A stretch of 38,842 bases of DNA from Bacteroidaceae bacterium (GCA_017525235.1 JAFXTC010000054.1:1-38842), one strand, 5' to 3'. Counted from the stretch's first letter, positions 26,656 to 35,477 are shown. Numbers and translations: made by a program. The notes: generated by a model not told the origin, from the letters alone.

Positions 26656-26838
26656 ATGAAAAAGTTAGCATTTTTGTTCGCAGCTGTAGTAGCTGTATCT
26701 TTCGCTTCTTGTGGTAACACTACCGCTCAGAATGAGGAGTCTGCCGATACTATCGACACTACCGCTGTTGAGACTTGTGACACTACTTGCGCTGACACTG
26801 TAGCAGCTGACACAGTTGCTGCTCCCGCAGCAGAGTAA
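26656..26838 (+). CDS. Small acidic lipoprotein
   Basis: A 60-residue protein with a clear lipoprotein signal (MKKLAFLFAAVVAVSFASC, lipidation at C19). The 41-residue mature part is very acidic and built from DT-rich repeats (DTIDTT, CDTTC, ADTVAADTVAA), with two cysteines in a CxxxC arrangement. There is no recognisable domain. It has its own promoter and a strong terminator, so it is a stand-alone, probably well expressed gene. The function is unknown; proteins with this signal and a short DT-rich tail seem common in Prevotella. Confidence 0.85.
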   Translation: MKKLAFLFAAVVAVSFASCGNTTAQNEESADTIDTTAVETCDTTCADTVAADTVAAPAAE

Positions 26839-26869
26839 TCAAGACGATTGAACAAAAAAAGTCTTAAAG

Positions 26870-26900
26870 AGACGACATCCTTAGGATGCCGTCTTTTTTC
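26870..26900 (+). terminator. Terminator of small lipoprotein gene
   Basis: A stem of AGACG-A-CATCC pairing with GGATG-C-CGTCT (one mismatch) around a TTA loop, followed by TTTTTT. Confidence 0.9.
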
Positions 26901-26946
26901 TTCCTTAAACTAACACACTAATAAAAAGAAAAAGTTACATAATAAC

Positions 26947-28563
26947 ATGAAATTTACATTATTAACATTGGCCTTCATATGCACCGCAACTGTTGGCATA
27001 GCACAAGAGACGTACAGGATACCTGTCAGTGAGAAGGATGAGAAAATGCAGACTGGACAGTATGAACCCACTTGGTCGTCGTTAGAGCAGCATCAGACTC
27101 CAGAGTGGTTTCGTGATGCAAAATTCGGTATATGGGCACATTGGGGAGCACAATGTGTAGAGGGTAGCGGCGACTGGATGGCTCGTGAAATGTATATGGA
27201 GGGTGGCTATAAGTACAAGTTCCATTGCGAACACTACGGACATCCTTCAGAGTTCGGATACAAAGACATCCTGCCACTCTTCAAAGCCGAACGTTGGCAA
27301 CCCGACAGCCTTGTAGCCCGCTACAAACGCTGTGGAGCACAATATTTCTTTGTTTTAGGTAACCATCATGACAATTACGACCTTTGGGACTCTAAATACC
27401 AGCCATGGAACAGCATGAATATCGGTCCCAAACGAGACATTTTGGCAGAATGGGCTGCTGCAGCCAAGAAATACGGTCTTCCTTTGGGAATCTCTTTCCA
27501 TGCTGATCATGCATGGACTTGGTTTGAACCCTCTCAACGATATGATCTGGAAGGCCCCAAGGCTGGTGTCTACTATGATGGAAACCTAACAAAAGAAGAC
27601 GGAAAAGGCAAATGGTGGGAAGGTCTCGACCCACAGATGCTCTACCAACAGAACCATCCCATGAGCAAAGGCTCTTGGGACAATGGAGCCATTCACGGGC
27701 AATGGGACTGGAGCCACGGAGCCTGTCCGCCATCACAGGAATTCGTCACCAATTTCTATAATCGTACTCTTGATGCCATAAACCGCTACAATCCAGACCT
27801 AATTTACTTTGATGTAACCGTCCTGCCCTTCTTTCCTGTCAGCGACTGTGGTATGAAGATTGCAGCCCATCTATATAACAAAAATCCACGCGGTGTGGTG
27901 TTTGGCAAGATTCTCAGCGAAAACCAGAAAAAGGCACTAACGTGGGATGTTGAACGTGGAGCACCCAATCAGATGGTGGAGCAGCCTTGGCAAACCTGTA
28001 ACTGCATTGGAGACTGGCATTACAACACAGAAACCTATAAGCATGGTTACCGAACGGCCACTAATATGATTAAGCAACTTGTGGACATCGTCTCAAAGAA
28101 CGGAAACCTGCTACTCAACATCCCCTTACGTGCAGATGGTACGTATGATGAAAAGGCTGCCCGTTTTCTGGATGAATTGGAAGCTTGGATGAAACAGAAT
28201 GGCGAGAGCATCTTTGGTACCCGTCCATGGGTAAAGTTTGGCGAAGGACCTGTTGCAGAAAAAGATATCAAAATCAACTCGCAAGGCTTTAACGAAGGCC
28301 AGTATAATGGAATGGATTATCGAGACATTCGCTTTAACCAAACTCAAAAGTATTTGTACGTAACCGCCATGGGATGGCCTCAGGACGGCAAACTTTTTAT
28401 CAAATCTCTTGCCAAAGGAAGTTCCGACTTTACAAAACCCATTACCTCCGTCCAACTATTAGGCTATGGCAAGCTCAAGGCTCACCAAACACCTGAAGGG
28501 TTGGAGGTTCAACTTCCCAAGCCTTGCAACAACATAGCCCCAGTACTAAAGATAAAAAAATAA
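26947..28563 (+). CDS. GH29-family alpha-L-fucosidase
   Basis: A 538-residue secreted glycoside hydrolase of family 29, which releases alpha-linked L-fucose from glycans such as mucin or milk oligosaccharides. A signal peptide ends near GIAQ-E. The family hallmarks are WFRDAKFGIWAHWG at about residue 55, LGNHHDNYD, and the presumed nucleophile D289 in PDLIYFDVTVLPF. A C-terminal beta-sandwich of about 100 residues follows. It is not in a SusC/SusD polysaccharide utilisation locus, and no promoter box was recognised in the 47 bp after the preceding terminator. The acid/base residue could not be assigned. Confidence 0.88.
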   Translation: MKFTLLTLAFICTATVGIAQETYRIPVSEKDEKMQTGQYEPTWSSLEQHQTPEWFRDAKFGIWAHWGAQCVEGSGDWMAREMYMEGGYKYKFHCEHYGHPSEFGYKDILPLFKAERWQPDSLVARYKRCGAQYFFVLGNHHDNYDLWDSKYQPWNSMNIGPKRDILAEWAAAAKKYGLPLGISFHADHAWTWFEPSQRYDLEGPKAGVYYDGNLTKEDGKGKWWEGLDPQMLYQQNHPMSKGSWDNGAIHGQWDWSHGACPPSQEFVTNFYNRTLDAINRYNPDLIYFDVTVLPFFPVSDCGMKIAAHLYNKNPRGVVFGKILSENQKKALTWDVERGAPNQMVEQPWQTCNCIGDWHYNTETYKHGYRTATNMIKQLVDIVSKNGNLLLNIPLRADGTYDEKAARFLDELEAWMKQNGESIFGTRPWVKFGEGPVAEKDIKINSQGFNEGQYNGMDYRDIRFNQTQKYLYVTAMGWPQDGKLFIKSLAKGSSDFTKPITSVQLLGYGKLKAHQTPEGLEVQLPKPCNNIAPVLKIKK

Positions 28564-28593
28564 AGGCACTGAGTTGTGCTGAATCACGAATAC

Positions 28594-28627
28594 AAAAAAA
28601 GCGTAGCTTTGGGGCTACGCTTTTTTA
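28594..28627. terminator. Bidirectional terminator between fucosidase and rplI
   Basis: A perfect GCGTAGC/GCTACGC stem with a 6-base loop, preceded by an A-tract and followed by a T-tract, so it can end both convergent transcripts. Confidence 0.92.
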
Positions 28628-28647
28628 ATAATATGATCTTGTATTTA

Positions 28648-29178
28648 TTATGCTTCCTCAGCAGGAGCCTCAACAGGAGCTTCGGCTACAGGTGCCTCAA
28701 CTGCAGGAGTCTCAACAGGAGTCTCAACAACAGGAGCGCCTTCAGCAATTACCTTGAAAGGAACCTGAGCAGAAACCTCCTTGTGAAGTTTAACTGTAGC
28801 AACATAGTCGCCAACACTCTTAACATCCTTTACAATGATTGTCTTGCGGTCTACATCGAAGCCAAGCTTCTGCAATTCATCAGCAATCTGCAGGCTATTA
28901 ACACTACCATAGATAACACCACTGCTGCTAACCTTAGTAGAGATAACCAAAGATACTGCACTCAGTTTTTCAGCCTTAGCCTCAGCCTCAGCCTTGATCT
29001 TTGCCAACTTAACAGCTTTCTGTTTCAGTGTCTCAGCCAACTGCTTTTTTGCACTCTCACTGGCAATTACACCTTTTCCAAAAGGAATAAGATAGTTACG
29101 ACCGTAACCAGACTTTACGTTTACAATATCGTTCTTGTAACCCAAGCCAATAACGTCTTCTTTCAGTATTATTTCCAT
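28648..29178 (-). CDS. rplI: Ribosomal protein bL9 with acidic C-terminal extension
   Basis: bL9 binds 23S rRNA near the L1 stalk and limits frameshifting. Residues 1-149 show the normal fold, starting MEIILKEDVIGLGYKNDIV and continuing with GYGRNYLIPFGKGVIAS. The protein runs to 176 residues; the extra 27 or so are a proline- and glutamate-rich repeat (PVETPAVEAPVAEAPVEAP) absent from the E. coli protein. It is the last gene of the rpsF-rpsR-rplI operon and ends before a strong terminator. Confidence 0.95.
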   Translation of the reverse strand: MEIILKEDVIGLGYKNDIVNVKSGYGRNYLIPFGKGVIASESAKKQLAETLKQKAVKLAKIKAEAEAKAEKLSAVSLVISTKVSSSGVIYGSVNSLQIADELQKLGFDVDRKTIIVKDVKSVGDYVATVKLHKEVSAQVPFKVIAEGAPVVETPVETPAVEAPVAEAPVEAPAEEA

Positions 29179-29194
29179 ATCTATTCCTCCTTTT

Positions 29195-29461
29195 TTACTT
29201 CATCAAGTCAGTTACGAAAGGCAGCAAAGCCAGATGGCGTGCACGCTTAACAGCCTGAGCCACACGACGCTGATATTTCAGAGAAGTACCAGTAATACGA
29301 CGGGGCAGAATCTTACCCTGCTCATTCAGGAACTTCTTCAGGAATTCGGGATCCTTGTAGTCAATGTACTTGATACCGCTTTTCTTAAAACGGCAATACT
29401 TCTTCTTTTTGACATCAATTGCGGGAGCGGTCAAATAACGGATTTCAGACTGATCTGCCAT
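29195..29461 (-). CDS. rpsR: Ribosomal protein bS18
   Basis: An 88-residue small-subunit protein that binds next to bS6 on the platform. [19 protein letters not shown] and [20 protein letters not shown] are the conserved core. It lies between rpsF (3-bp gap) and rplI (16-bp gap) in the normal gene order for this operon. The E. coli-type ssb/priB gene between rpsF and rpsR is absent. Confidence 0.97.
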   Translation of the reverse strand: MADQSEIRYLTAPAIDVKKKKYCRFKKSGIKYIDYKDPEFLKKFLNEQGKILPRRITGTSLKYQRRVAQAVKRARHLALLPFVTDLMK

Positions 29462-29464
29462 GGT

Positions 29465-29806
29465 TTAAGCCTCCTTACTTGATTTGTTGTTTCTTCTCTT
29501 TTCAGCATAAGCTGCTGCATACTTCTCCATCTTTACTGTAAGATAGCGAAGAACTCTCTCATCACGACGGTATGCAATCTCCAACTTCTTAATAGTCTCA
29601 GGAGCTGCCTTGAACTCAACGAGTTCGTAGAAACCCGTACTCTTCTTCTCAATGGGGTAAGCCAGTTTCTTCAAGCCCCAGTTCTCCTCACTGATGATTT
29701 CTGCACCAGCCTTTACAAGAACATCCTTGAACTTGTTTACCGCTTCCTTCATCTGATCATCAGACAAAACGGGAGTTAAAATGAAAACGGTTTCGTATTG
29801 ATTCAT
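29465..29806 (-). CDS. rpsF: Ribosomal protein bS6
   Basis: A 113-residue small-subunit protein with the typical start [17 protein letters not shown] and central [19 protein letters not shown]. It is the first gene of the operon. Its leader of about 45 bases shows no obvious hairpin resembling the S6:S18-binding autoregulatory RNA known in many bacteria, so that form of control is not visible here. Confidence 0.97.
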   Translation of the reverse strand: MNQYETVFILTPVLSDDQMKEAVNKFKDVLVKAGAEIISEENWGLKKLAYPIEKKSTGFYELVEFKAAPETIKKLEIAYRRDERVLRYLTVKMEKYAAAYAEKRRNNKSSKEA

Positions 29807-29852
29807 AATACGTTAAATAAGTTAATTAATACTATTTTGCAAAAATGCGCTG

Positions 29853-29884
29853 CAAAGGTACTACTTTTTAGTGAGACTGCCAAA
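29853..29884 (-). promoter_or_regulatory. Promoter of rpsF-rpsR-rplI
   Basis: On the minus strand TTTG (29881-29884), a 20-bp spacer and TACCTTTG (29853-29860), followed by an AT-rich leader. Confidence 0.8.
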
Positions 29885-29992
29885 GATTTACACCTTTTTT
29901 GTATTTTTTACATCAAAACATTTCGCCACATCAAGAAAAATCACTTACTTTGTATTTGCAAAAGTATAAACAAACAAAAGACATTATCTATT

Positions 29993-30184
29993 ATGAAAAA
30001 ACAGAATTTAGGTATTATCCTGATTGTTTTAGGTGCACTACTGATGATTATAGGCTATGCATCAGCAAGACTCAACCTTGGTTTTATGGCAGAACTAATT
30101 GACTACAACTGGTTCAACATGTTTGCATTGCTGCTGATTATTGCCGGCATCGTTGCACACATTGTCATTGCCAAACGTTCCTAA
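29993..30184 (+). CDS. Small two-helix membrane protein
   Basis: A 63-residue protein with two hydrophobic helices (about residues 7-25 and 42-59) joined by a short loop, and a positively charged start and end. The start MKKQNLGIIL at 29993 is chosen because the sequence before it is low-complexity, overlaps the divergent ribosomal promoter and shows no coding character. A poor -7-like box, TTACTTTG, lies at 29945-29952. No family is recognised; resembling short inner-membrane proteins are frequent in Bacteroidales. It is followed by the beta-barrel gene after 28 bp. Confidence 0.75.
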   Translation: MKKQNLGIILIVLGALLMIIGYASARLNLGFMAELIDYNWFNMFALLLIIAGIVAHIVIAKRS

Positions 30185-30212
30185 CAATAACCTTCCAAAT
30201 CCTTTGCGCCTA

Positions 30213-30824
30213 ATGAAAATCTTCCGAAGAAATATCGGGACCGTTTTGTTTTTGTGCATAAGTTCCATAACCTATGCCCAATATGACAATTACGATACTA
30301 TTGAGGACTGGACCCTGGAAGATGTGGAAGAAGAAGTCCCCAAGCCTCAGCACAAAGAATACAAGAACTTCCTCTATCTGCAATATTCACCCAGCAGATA
30401 CATCACAAATGATGTCAAGCAAAAGTTTCACGAGTTCTCCTTAGGATATGCTCGCTCCATCCAGATTTTGGAGAATAAACCTTATTTTGTGGAGGTGGGA
30501 GCAAACATCAAATACTCACACGCTAAAGAAAACGACACAAATTACAACTTGCTGACCTTCAGAATTCCTGTAAATGCGGTATACAAATTCTATCTCTCCA
30601 AGACAAAGGATATCGCACTGGCTCCTTATGCAGGTGTTCATATGCGTGCCATTGCTGTAGGAAAAGAAGACAACTGGAAAAGTTTTCAGATAGGATGGCA
30701 AACAGGACTAAAGTGTTATATTAATAAGGTATTTATGGGTATCTCTTATGCCCGTGATTTCCCAGACCAGTCAAAAAACCCTCACGTGCATGAATCCAGC
30801 ATTCATGTGGGTTATTGTTTCTGA
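30213..30824 (+). CDS. Probable outer-membrane beta-barrel protein
   Basis: A 203-residue protein with a signal peptide (cleavage near TYAQ-Y) followed by an acidic linker and alternating amphipathic strands, such as KPYFVEVGANIKYSHA, DIALAPYAGVHMRAIAVG and KVFMGISYARDF. It ends in HVGYCF, an aromatic terminus like that of outer-membrane barrels. This fits the small porin or OmpW/OmpX-like class. The start at 30213 gives a normal signal; an upstream in-frame start overlaps the preceding gene. Function unknown. Confidence 0.72.
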   Translation: MKIFRRNIGTVLFLCISSITYAQYDNYDTIEDWTLEDVEEEVPKPQHKEYKNFLYLQYSPSRYITNDVKQKFHEFSLGYARSIQILENKPYFVEVGANIKYSHAKENDTNYNLLTFRIPVNAVYKFYLSKTKDIALAPYAGVHMRAIAVGKEDNWKSFQIGWQTGLKCYINKVFMGISYARDFPDQSKNPHVHESSIHVGYCF

Positions 30825-30847
30825 ACGGCAATATAAAACATAGAACA

Positions 30848-30886
30848 AATAAAGCGGGACAGACGAAATGGCTGCCCCGCTTTATT
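30848..30886. terminator. Bidirectional terminator between barrel gene and RprY-like gene
   Basis: AATAAAGCGGG-A-CAG pairs with CTG-C-CCCGCTTTATT over 14 base pairs with one mismatch and a 9-base loop. It sits between convergent genes. Confidence 0.9.
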
Positions 30887-30903
30887 GTTAACTCTGCTTT
30901 TAT

Positions 30904-31608
30904 TTATTCCGTCATGAGGTTGGGTACTATCAGACGATAACCCTTGCCGTGAACATTATTGATCTCTATAGAAGGATCGTCCTTGAGGTGCTTACGCAAC
31001 TTGGTGATATAAACATCCATACTGCGGGCATTGAAATAATTGTCGTCTATCCAGATTGTCTTCAATGCCAACTCACGCTCCAACACATCATTAGAATGTG
31101 CACATAGCATAGTAAGCAATTCACACTCCTTGGTAGTCAACTTAGTCTGCTTGTCGCCAATAGAAAGTATCTGACGCTGAGTATCAAACATAAACTTACC
31201 CAACTGATACTGAGTGACGGCACGTGTAGACTTTACCTTTACACGACGCAGGATGGCCTCCATACGATACACCAACTCATCCATAGAGAATGGTTTGGTA
31301 AGATAATCATCGGCTCCCAATTTGAAGCCTTCCAGAATATCGTCCTTAAGATTCTTAGCTGTCAAAAAGATGATTGGCACCTCAGCATTAACCAAACGTA
31401 TCTCGCGTGCCAACGCAAAGCCGTCCATCTTGGGCATCATTACATCAAGCAAACACATATCGAACTTTGTTCTCATGAAAGCCTTGTAACCAGCCTCACC
31501 ATCGAGGTAAAGCTCAGCATCATAACCCTTTGCCTGCAAATACTCACGAACCAACATGCCCAGACTCTCCTCGTCCTCGCATAATAGAATGTGCAATTTG
31601 TTTTCCAT
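30904..31608 (-). CDS. rprY: OmpR-family response regulator (RprY-like)
   Basis: A 234-residue response regulator. The receiver domain (residues 1-120) has the acidic pair in LCEDEE, phospho-acceptor D55 in LLDVMMPKMDG and the conserved lysine in DYLTKPF. The C-terminal winged helix (about 130-230) is of the OmpR/PhoB type. It starts 3 bp after the histidine kinase gene, so the two form a cognate pair. It strongly resembles RprY of Bacteroides fragilis; the symbol rests on that resemblance and has not been verified by alignment. Confidence 0.9.
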   Translation of the reverse strand: MENKLHILLCEDEESLGMLVREYLQAKGYDAELYLDGEAGYKAFMRTKFDMCLLDVMMPKMDGFALAREIRLVNAEVPIIFLTAKNLKDDILEGFKLGADDYLTKPFSMDELVYRMEAILRRVKVKSTRAVTQYQLGKFMFDTQRQILSIGDKQTKLTTKECELLTMLCAHSNDVLERELALKTIWIDDNYFNARSMDVYITKLRKHLKDDPSIEINNVHGKGYRLIVPNLMTE

Positions 31609-31611
31609 AAT

Positions 31612-33147
31612 TTAATCTTTTACTATTGGTAATGTTATTGTAAATTTTGTTCCTTGTCCTATCTCGCTGCTGACCTTTATTGTACCATGATGAAGGTCTA
31701 TCATTTTCTTTACGTACGCCAGTCCTAAGCCAAAGCCCTTAACATTGTGTGTATTACCAGTATGCACGCGATAGAACTTATCGAAAATACGTTTCAAGTC
31801 ATCTTTCTGCATGCCTATACCATTATCTTTGATGGTAATGCTGATATTATCCTCTCCCAGATTTCTGGTCGATACCTCAAGATGAAGGGGCTCATTTTCA
31901 CGTTTGTACTTAACCGCATTGTCAAGAAGGTTAAATATGACGTTTGTGAAATGCATCTCATCAACATTCACAAAAGGATTAAAAGCCTCCAGATGCGTCT
32001 CTAACGTTCCGCCGTTCTGCGTTACCTTAAGAGAGAATGTCTGTACAACGTTGTCAATAAGCTCATTGGCATCTAACTCCTGTAATTTTAGCGCTATGTT
32101 GTTATGGTCAAAAAGACTCATCTGCAATACCTTCTCTACCTGGAAACGGAGACGTCGCGTCTCATTATTTATAACCTCTCCCAAACGTTCATAGGTACCG
32201 GTATCCTTGTTCACACTTTTATCCGACAACATTTGAGCGGCAATGGAGATGGTAGAGATGGGAGTCTTAAACTCATGTGTCATATTATGAACGAAATCGT
32301 TCTTCATCTCGCTTATCTTCTTCTGCCTTACAATCAGATATACCGTTACCAGGAAAGTGACAAAAAGGATGAAGGTAAATATCATGGCAGGAAGCACATA
32401 GTTGGCAACACCCGAAACATACTCCTTACGTCCGGGGAAATGAACGCAGACATACCCCATCTGCCCCGTAGGGTCACTACGGAACAACAGCTGGCGATAA
32501 CTCCCATCCGTATTACCTTCTTCCGTATAGTCCGCACAGCGATACACCTCTCTACCGTCTGCAGTATATACTATATAGTGGAAATCAAGATTTATACCAT
32601 TACCCACTAACGCGCCACGCAAACTGTTATCCAGTTCGGGTACATTAATGCGGTCCTGGAAACGAAGGTCACTTGCCGTATACATAACGGCATAGATAAC
32701 CTCTTCAAGAACGCCACGTTCATACATATAAGCATTCTGCACTTGTTTACGAAGCTGTTTCATAGCCTGCGCCAAACGGTTAGGACGAGGCAAAGTTAAA
32801 GAATTAGGCAATTGGCCGGGATTACGCCCGACTAACTGCATGGTTCCTCCAGTCTTTAATGCTGTTGAGTCAAGGATTATTGATGCAGAAACAGAATCCA
32901 ATGGATTCAGGAAAACATTCTCGCGATTCTCCTGCTCATGATGGTTCATCACAGTTTGCAGATACCGATATGTCTCTGACCGTTCCAAATCACGCGATGC
33001 CTGATCAAGGCTGCGAATAACCGCCTCATCGAACTGCTCCTCACGCATTTTCACCATGGCGGCGGCATAGCTTCCCTGCAGGTAAAGCAAGACAAGGAAA
33101 GATATTCCAACCAGCATGCAGATTATAAAAATATACGTCCTTTTCAT
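31612..33147 (-). CDS. rprX: Sensor histidine kinase (RprX-like)
   Basis: A 511-residue kinase with an N-terminal membrane segment (MKRTYIFIICMLVGISFLVL), a periplasmic sensor region (about 25-250), a second membrane segment, an H-box NMTHEFKTPISTISIAA, the N-box FTNVIFNLLDNAVKY and the ATP-binding DNGIGM and GFGLGLAYVKKM motifs. The start at 33147 is fixed by a promoter ending 5 bases upstream; the in-frame codons back to 33198 would overlap it. With the regulator it makes up an RprXY-type system; the signal is unknown. Confidence 0.9.
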   Translation of the reverse strand: MKRTYIFIICMLVGISFLVLLYLQGSYAAAMVKMREEQFDEAVIRSLDQASRDLERSETYRYLQTVMNHHEQENRENVFLNPLDSVSASIILDSTALKTGGTMQLVGRNPGQLPNSLTLPRPNRLAQAMKQLRKQVQNAYMYERGVLEEVIYAVMYTASDLRFQDRINVPELDNSLRGALVGNGINLDFHYIVYTADGREVYRCADYTEEGNTDGSYRQLLFRSDPTGQMGYVCVHFPGRKEYVSGVANYVLPAMIFTFILFVTFLVTVYLIVRQKKISEMKNDFVHNMTHEFKTPISTISIAAQMLSDKSVNKDTGTYERLGEVINNETRRLRFQVEKVLQMSLFDHNNIALKLQELDANELIDNVVQTFSLKVTQNGGTLETHLEAFNPFVNVDEMHFTNVIFNLLDNAVKYKRENEPLHLEVSTRNLGEDNISITIKDNGIGMQKDDLKRIFDKFYRVHTGNTHNVKGFGLGLAYVKKMIDLHHGTIKVSSEIGQGTKFTITLPIVKD

Positions 33148-33152
33148 ACAGG

Positions 33153-33184
33153 CAAAGGTAAATGCTTTTCTTAAAGAAAACAAA
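33153..33184 (-). promoter_or_regulatory. Promoter of rprX-rprY-like pair
   Basis: On the minus strand TTTG (33181-33184), a 20-bp spacer and TACCTTTG (33153-33160), 5 bases before the start codon. The -33 element overlaps the T-tract of the terminator of the upstream gene. Confidence 0.75.
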
Positions 33185-33213
33185 AAAAGCTGGCACAAAA
33201 CGTACCAGCTTTT
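33182..33213 (-). terminator. Terminator of EF-G2-type gene
   Basis: On the minus strand an AAAGCTGG/CCAGCTTT stem with a loop around ACGTTTTG is followed by seven T residues, 45 bp after the stop codon. Confidence 0.8.
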
Positions 33214-33258
33214 AGCATATTTAACAATATTGTGTTTACATAGTTGTCAAAATGACAA

Positions 33259-35418
33259 TTATTTGTCCTCTGCCTGTGTTGCTTGATAAGCTGCAATGAG
33301 CTTAGTCTGAACATCGCCAGGAACCAACTCGTAAGAAGCAAACTTGGTTATGAAACTAGCGCGTCCACCGGTAAGGCTACTGAGTGCTGTGCTGTAGTTC
33401 GACATTTCCTTCTGAGGAGCTTTTGCCGTAAGCTTCTCATAGCCGTTCTCACTGGTCATACCGGTAATCATGGCACGACGACCCTGCAAATCGCTCATCA
33501 CATCACCCATCTTATCGCTGGGGACAAATACTTCTACATCATTGATGGGCTCAAGAATCTTCGGACCAGCCTCCTTAAATGCTAAAGCAAATGCCTGACG
33601 ACCTGCCAACATAAATGAAAGTTCATTACTATCTACTGGGTGCATCTTACCGTCATATACGATAACACGCACGTCACGGGCATAGCATCCTGTCAAAGGT
33701 CCCTGCTCCATACGCTGCATAACTCCCTTAAGGATAGCAGGCATGAAACGTGCATCGATAGAACCACCGACGATACTGTTTATAAATACAAGCTTACCAC
33801 CCCACTCCAGATCAATAGTCTCAGTACTCTTGACATTGATTCGGTATTCCTGACCACCGAATGTGTAAACCTCAGGAGCAGGCATACCCTCATAATAGGG
33901 TTCTACAATAAGATGAACCTCACCAAACTGACCGGCACCACCAGACTGTTTCTTGTGACGATAGTCTGCACGGGCAGCCTTTGTGATAGTCTCTCGATAA
34001 GGAATCTTTGGTTCATCGAAGACAATCTGAATCTTCTCATTATTCTCCATACGCCACTTAAGGGTACGCAGATGGAATTCACCCTGACCGTGAACAAGAA
34101 TCTGACGCAACTCTTTACTCTGCTCAATTACCCATGTGGGGTCTTCCTCGCGCATCTTCTGCAAAGCGTTCATCATCTTCTCCGTCTCACTCTCGTTGAC
34201 AGCACGGATAGCACGACTGTACTTAGAGTTAGGATACTTAATGAAGTTGAAGCGATTATCGCAATCCTTTCCATTCAGGGTATTACCTGTCTTTACATCC
34301 TTAAGCTTTACAGTACAACCTATATCACCTGCTACCAACTCCTCTACCTTGATACGGTTAGCACCTGCACATACAAAGAGCTGAGCCATACGCTCCTTAC
34401 TGCCACGGTCTGCATTAGTAAGGTCATCGCCTTCCTTAACAGTTCCGCTCATTACCTTGAAGTACTGAACTTCACCGATATGGGGCTCAACAGCAGTCTT
34501 GAAGAAGAACAGACTGGTAGGACCTGCAGGATCTGGGGTAATTTCTTCGCCACGGGTATTGAACACCTTTGGCATCTCATCAACAAAGGGAACCACATTA
34601 CCCAGGAACTCCATCAAACGACGGACGCCCATATCCTTAACAGCATCTACACAGAATACAGGGAACATGCCGCGTGAAGCCAAACCTTTGCGAATACCCT
34701 CACGCATCTCATCCTCGGTAAGCTCCTCGCTTTCAAAGAACTTCTCCATCAGGCTCTCATCGTGCTCTGCAGCAGCTTCAACCAAAGCTTTGTGCATTTC
34801 CATTGCCTTATCCATTTGGTCGGCAGGAACATCCTCGATGGTTGGAGCGCCACCCTCAGGACCCCATGAGTATTTCTTCATGAGCAGGACATCAATCAAG
34901 GCATTAAAGTTAGGACCTGTAGCAATAGGATACTGAACAGGCACAACCTTCGGACCATATATTGATTTCAGTTGCTCAAGCAGTGTATCATAATCACAAT
35001 TCTCATCATCCAACTGGTTTACAAGAAAAATCACGGGTTTACCCAACTTCTCCGTATAACGGAAATGGTTCTGGGTACCAACCTCTACACCAGCACCTCC
35101 CTTGATAAGAATAACGGTAGTATCTGTTACATTCAGTGCGGTAATGGCAGAGCCTACGAAGTCATCACTACCCGGGCAATCTATAATATTCAGCTTCTTA
35201 CCGTTCCACTCTGTATGGAAAACTGTAGAGAAAACGGAATAACCGTATTCCTGCTCTACTGGGAAGTAATCGCTCACGGTATTCTTTTGGGTAATACGAC
35301 CCCTTCTTTTGATAATGCCTGCTTCATAAAGCAAGGCCTCTGTAAGGGTTGTCTTACCCGCACCATCATTGCCCATCAGGGCAATATTCTTAATCTCATT
35401 TGTTTTGTAAACTTTCAT
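33259..35418 (-). CDS. fusA2: EF-G paralogue of the EF-G2 type
   Basis: A 719-residue protein with all EF-G domains: G domain (1-280), domain II, and domains III-V. The P-loop GNDGAGKTT (residues 16-24) is intact. The G3 motif is DCPGSDDF (80-87), with S84 where canonical EF-G has the catalytic histidine of DTPGHVDF; the G4 motif is NQLD (134-137) instead of NKMD. These changes match what has been reported for EF-G2 of Bacteroides thetaiotaomicron, which supports translocation without GTP hydrolysis during carbon or energy limitation. It stands alone with a terminator and a structured leader. Confidence 0.88.
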   Translation of the reverse strand: MKVYKTNEIKNIALMGNDGAGKTTLTEALLYEAGIIKRRGRITQKNTVSDYFPVEQEYGYSVFSTVFHTEWNGKKLNIIDCPGSDDFVGSAITALNVTDTTVILIKGGAGVEVGTQNHFRYTEKLGKPVIFLVNQLDDENCDYDTLLEQLKSIYGPKVVPVQYPIATGPNFNALIDVLLMKKYSWGPEGGAPTIEDVPADQMDKAMEMHKALVEAAAEHDESLMEKFFESEELTEDEMREGIRKGLASRGMFPVFCVDAVKDMGVRRLMEFLGNVVPFVDEMPKVFNTRGEEITPDPAGPTSLFFFKTAVEPHIGEVQYFKVMSGTVKEGDDLTNADRGSKERMAQLFVCAGANRIKVEELVAGDIGCTVKLKDVKTGNTLNGKDCDNRFNFIKYPNSKYSRAIRAVNESETEKMMNALQKMREEDPTWVIEQSKELRQILVHGQGEFHLRTLKWRMENNEKIQIVFDEPKIPYRETITKAARADYRHKKQSGGAGQFGEVHLIVEPYYEGMPAPEVYTFGGQEYRINVKSTETIDLEWGGKLVFINSIVGGSIDARFMPAILKGVMQRMEQGPLTGCYARDVRVIVYDGKMHPVDSNELSFMLAGRQAFALAFKEAGPKILEPINDVEVFVPSDKMGDVMSDLQGRRAMITGMTSENGYEKLTAKAPQKEMSNYSTALSSLTGGRASFITKFASYELVPGDVQTKLIAAYQATQAEDK

Positions 35419-35426
35419 ATTTTTAG

Positions 35427-35477
35427 ATATTATTGCTATTAGTTTTAGTTTTCAGGGGTTAAAATTAGCAATAATAT
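35427..35477. promoter_or_regulatory. 12-bp perfect inverted repeat in the fusA2-like leader
   Basis: ATATTATTGCTA (35427-35438) and its exact reverse complement (35466-35477) are separated by 27 bp. The near arm ends 9 bases before the start codon, so the mRNA could fold into a hairpin beside the initiation site, or the DNA could bind a dimeric regulator. Confidence 0.75.

Noticed and set aside
29807-29852. S6:S18 autoregulatory RNA in the rpsF leader
   Set aside because: The AT-rich leader shows no hairpin with the expected CCG-containing bulge.
29798-29992. Longer reading of the small membrane protein
   Set aside because: The added sequence overlaps the divergent rpsF promoter and shows no coding character.
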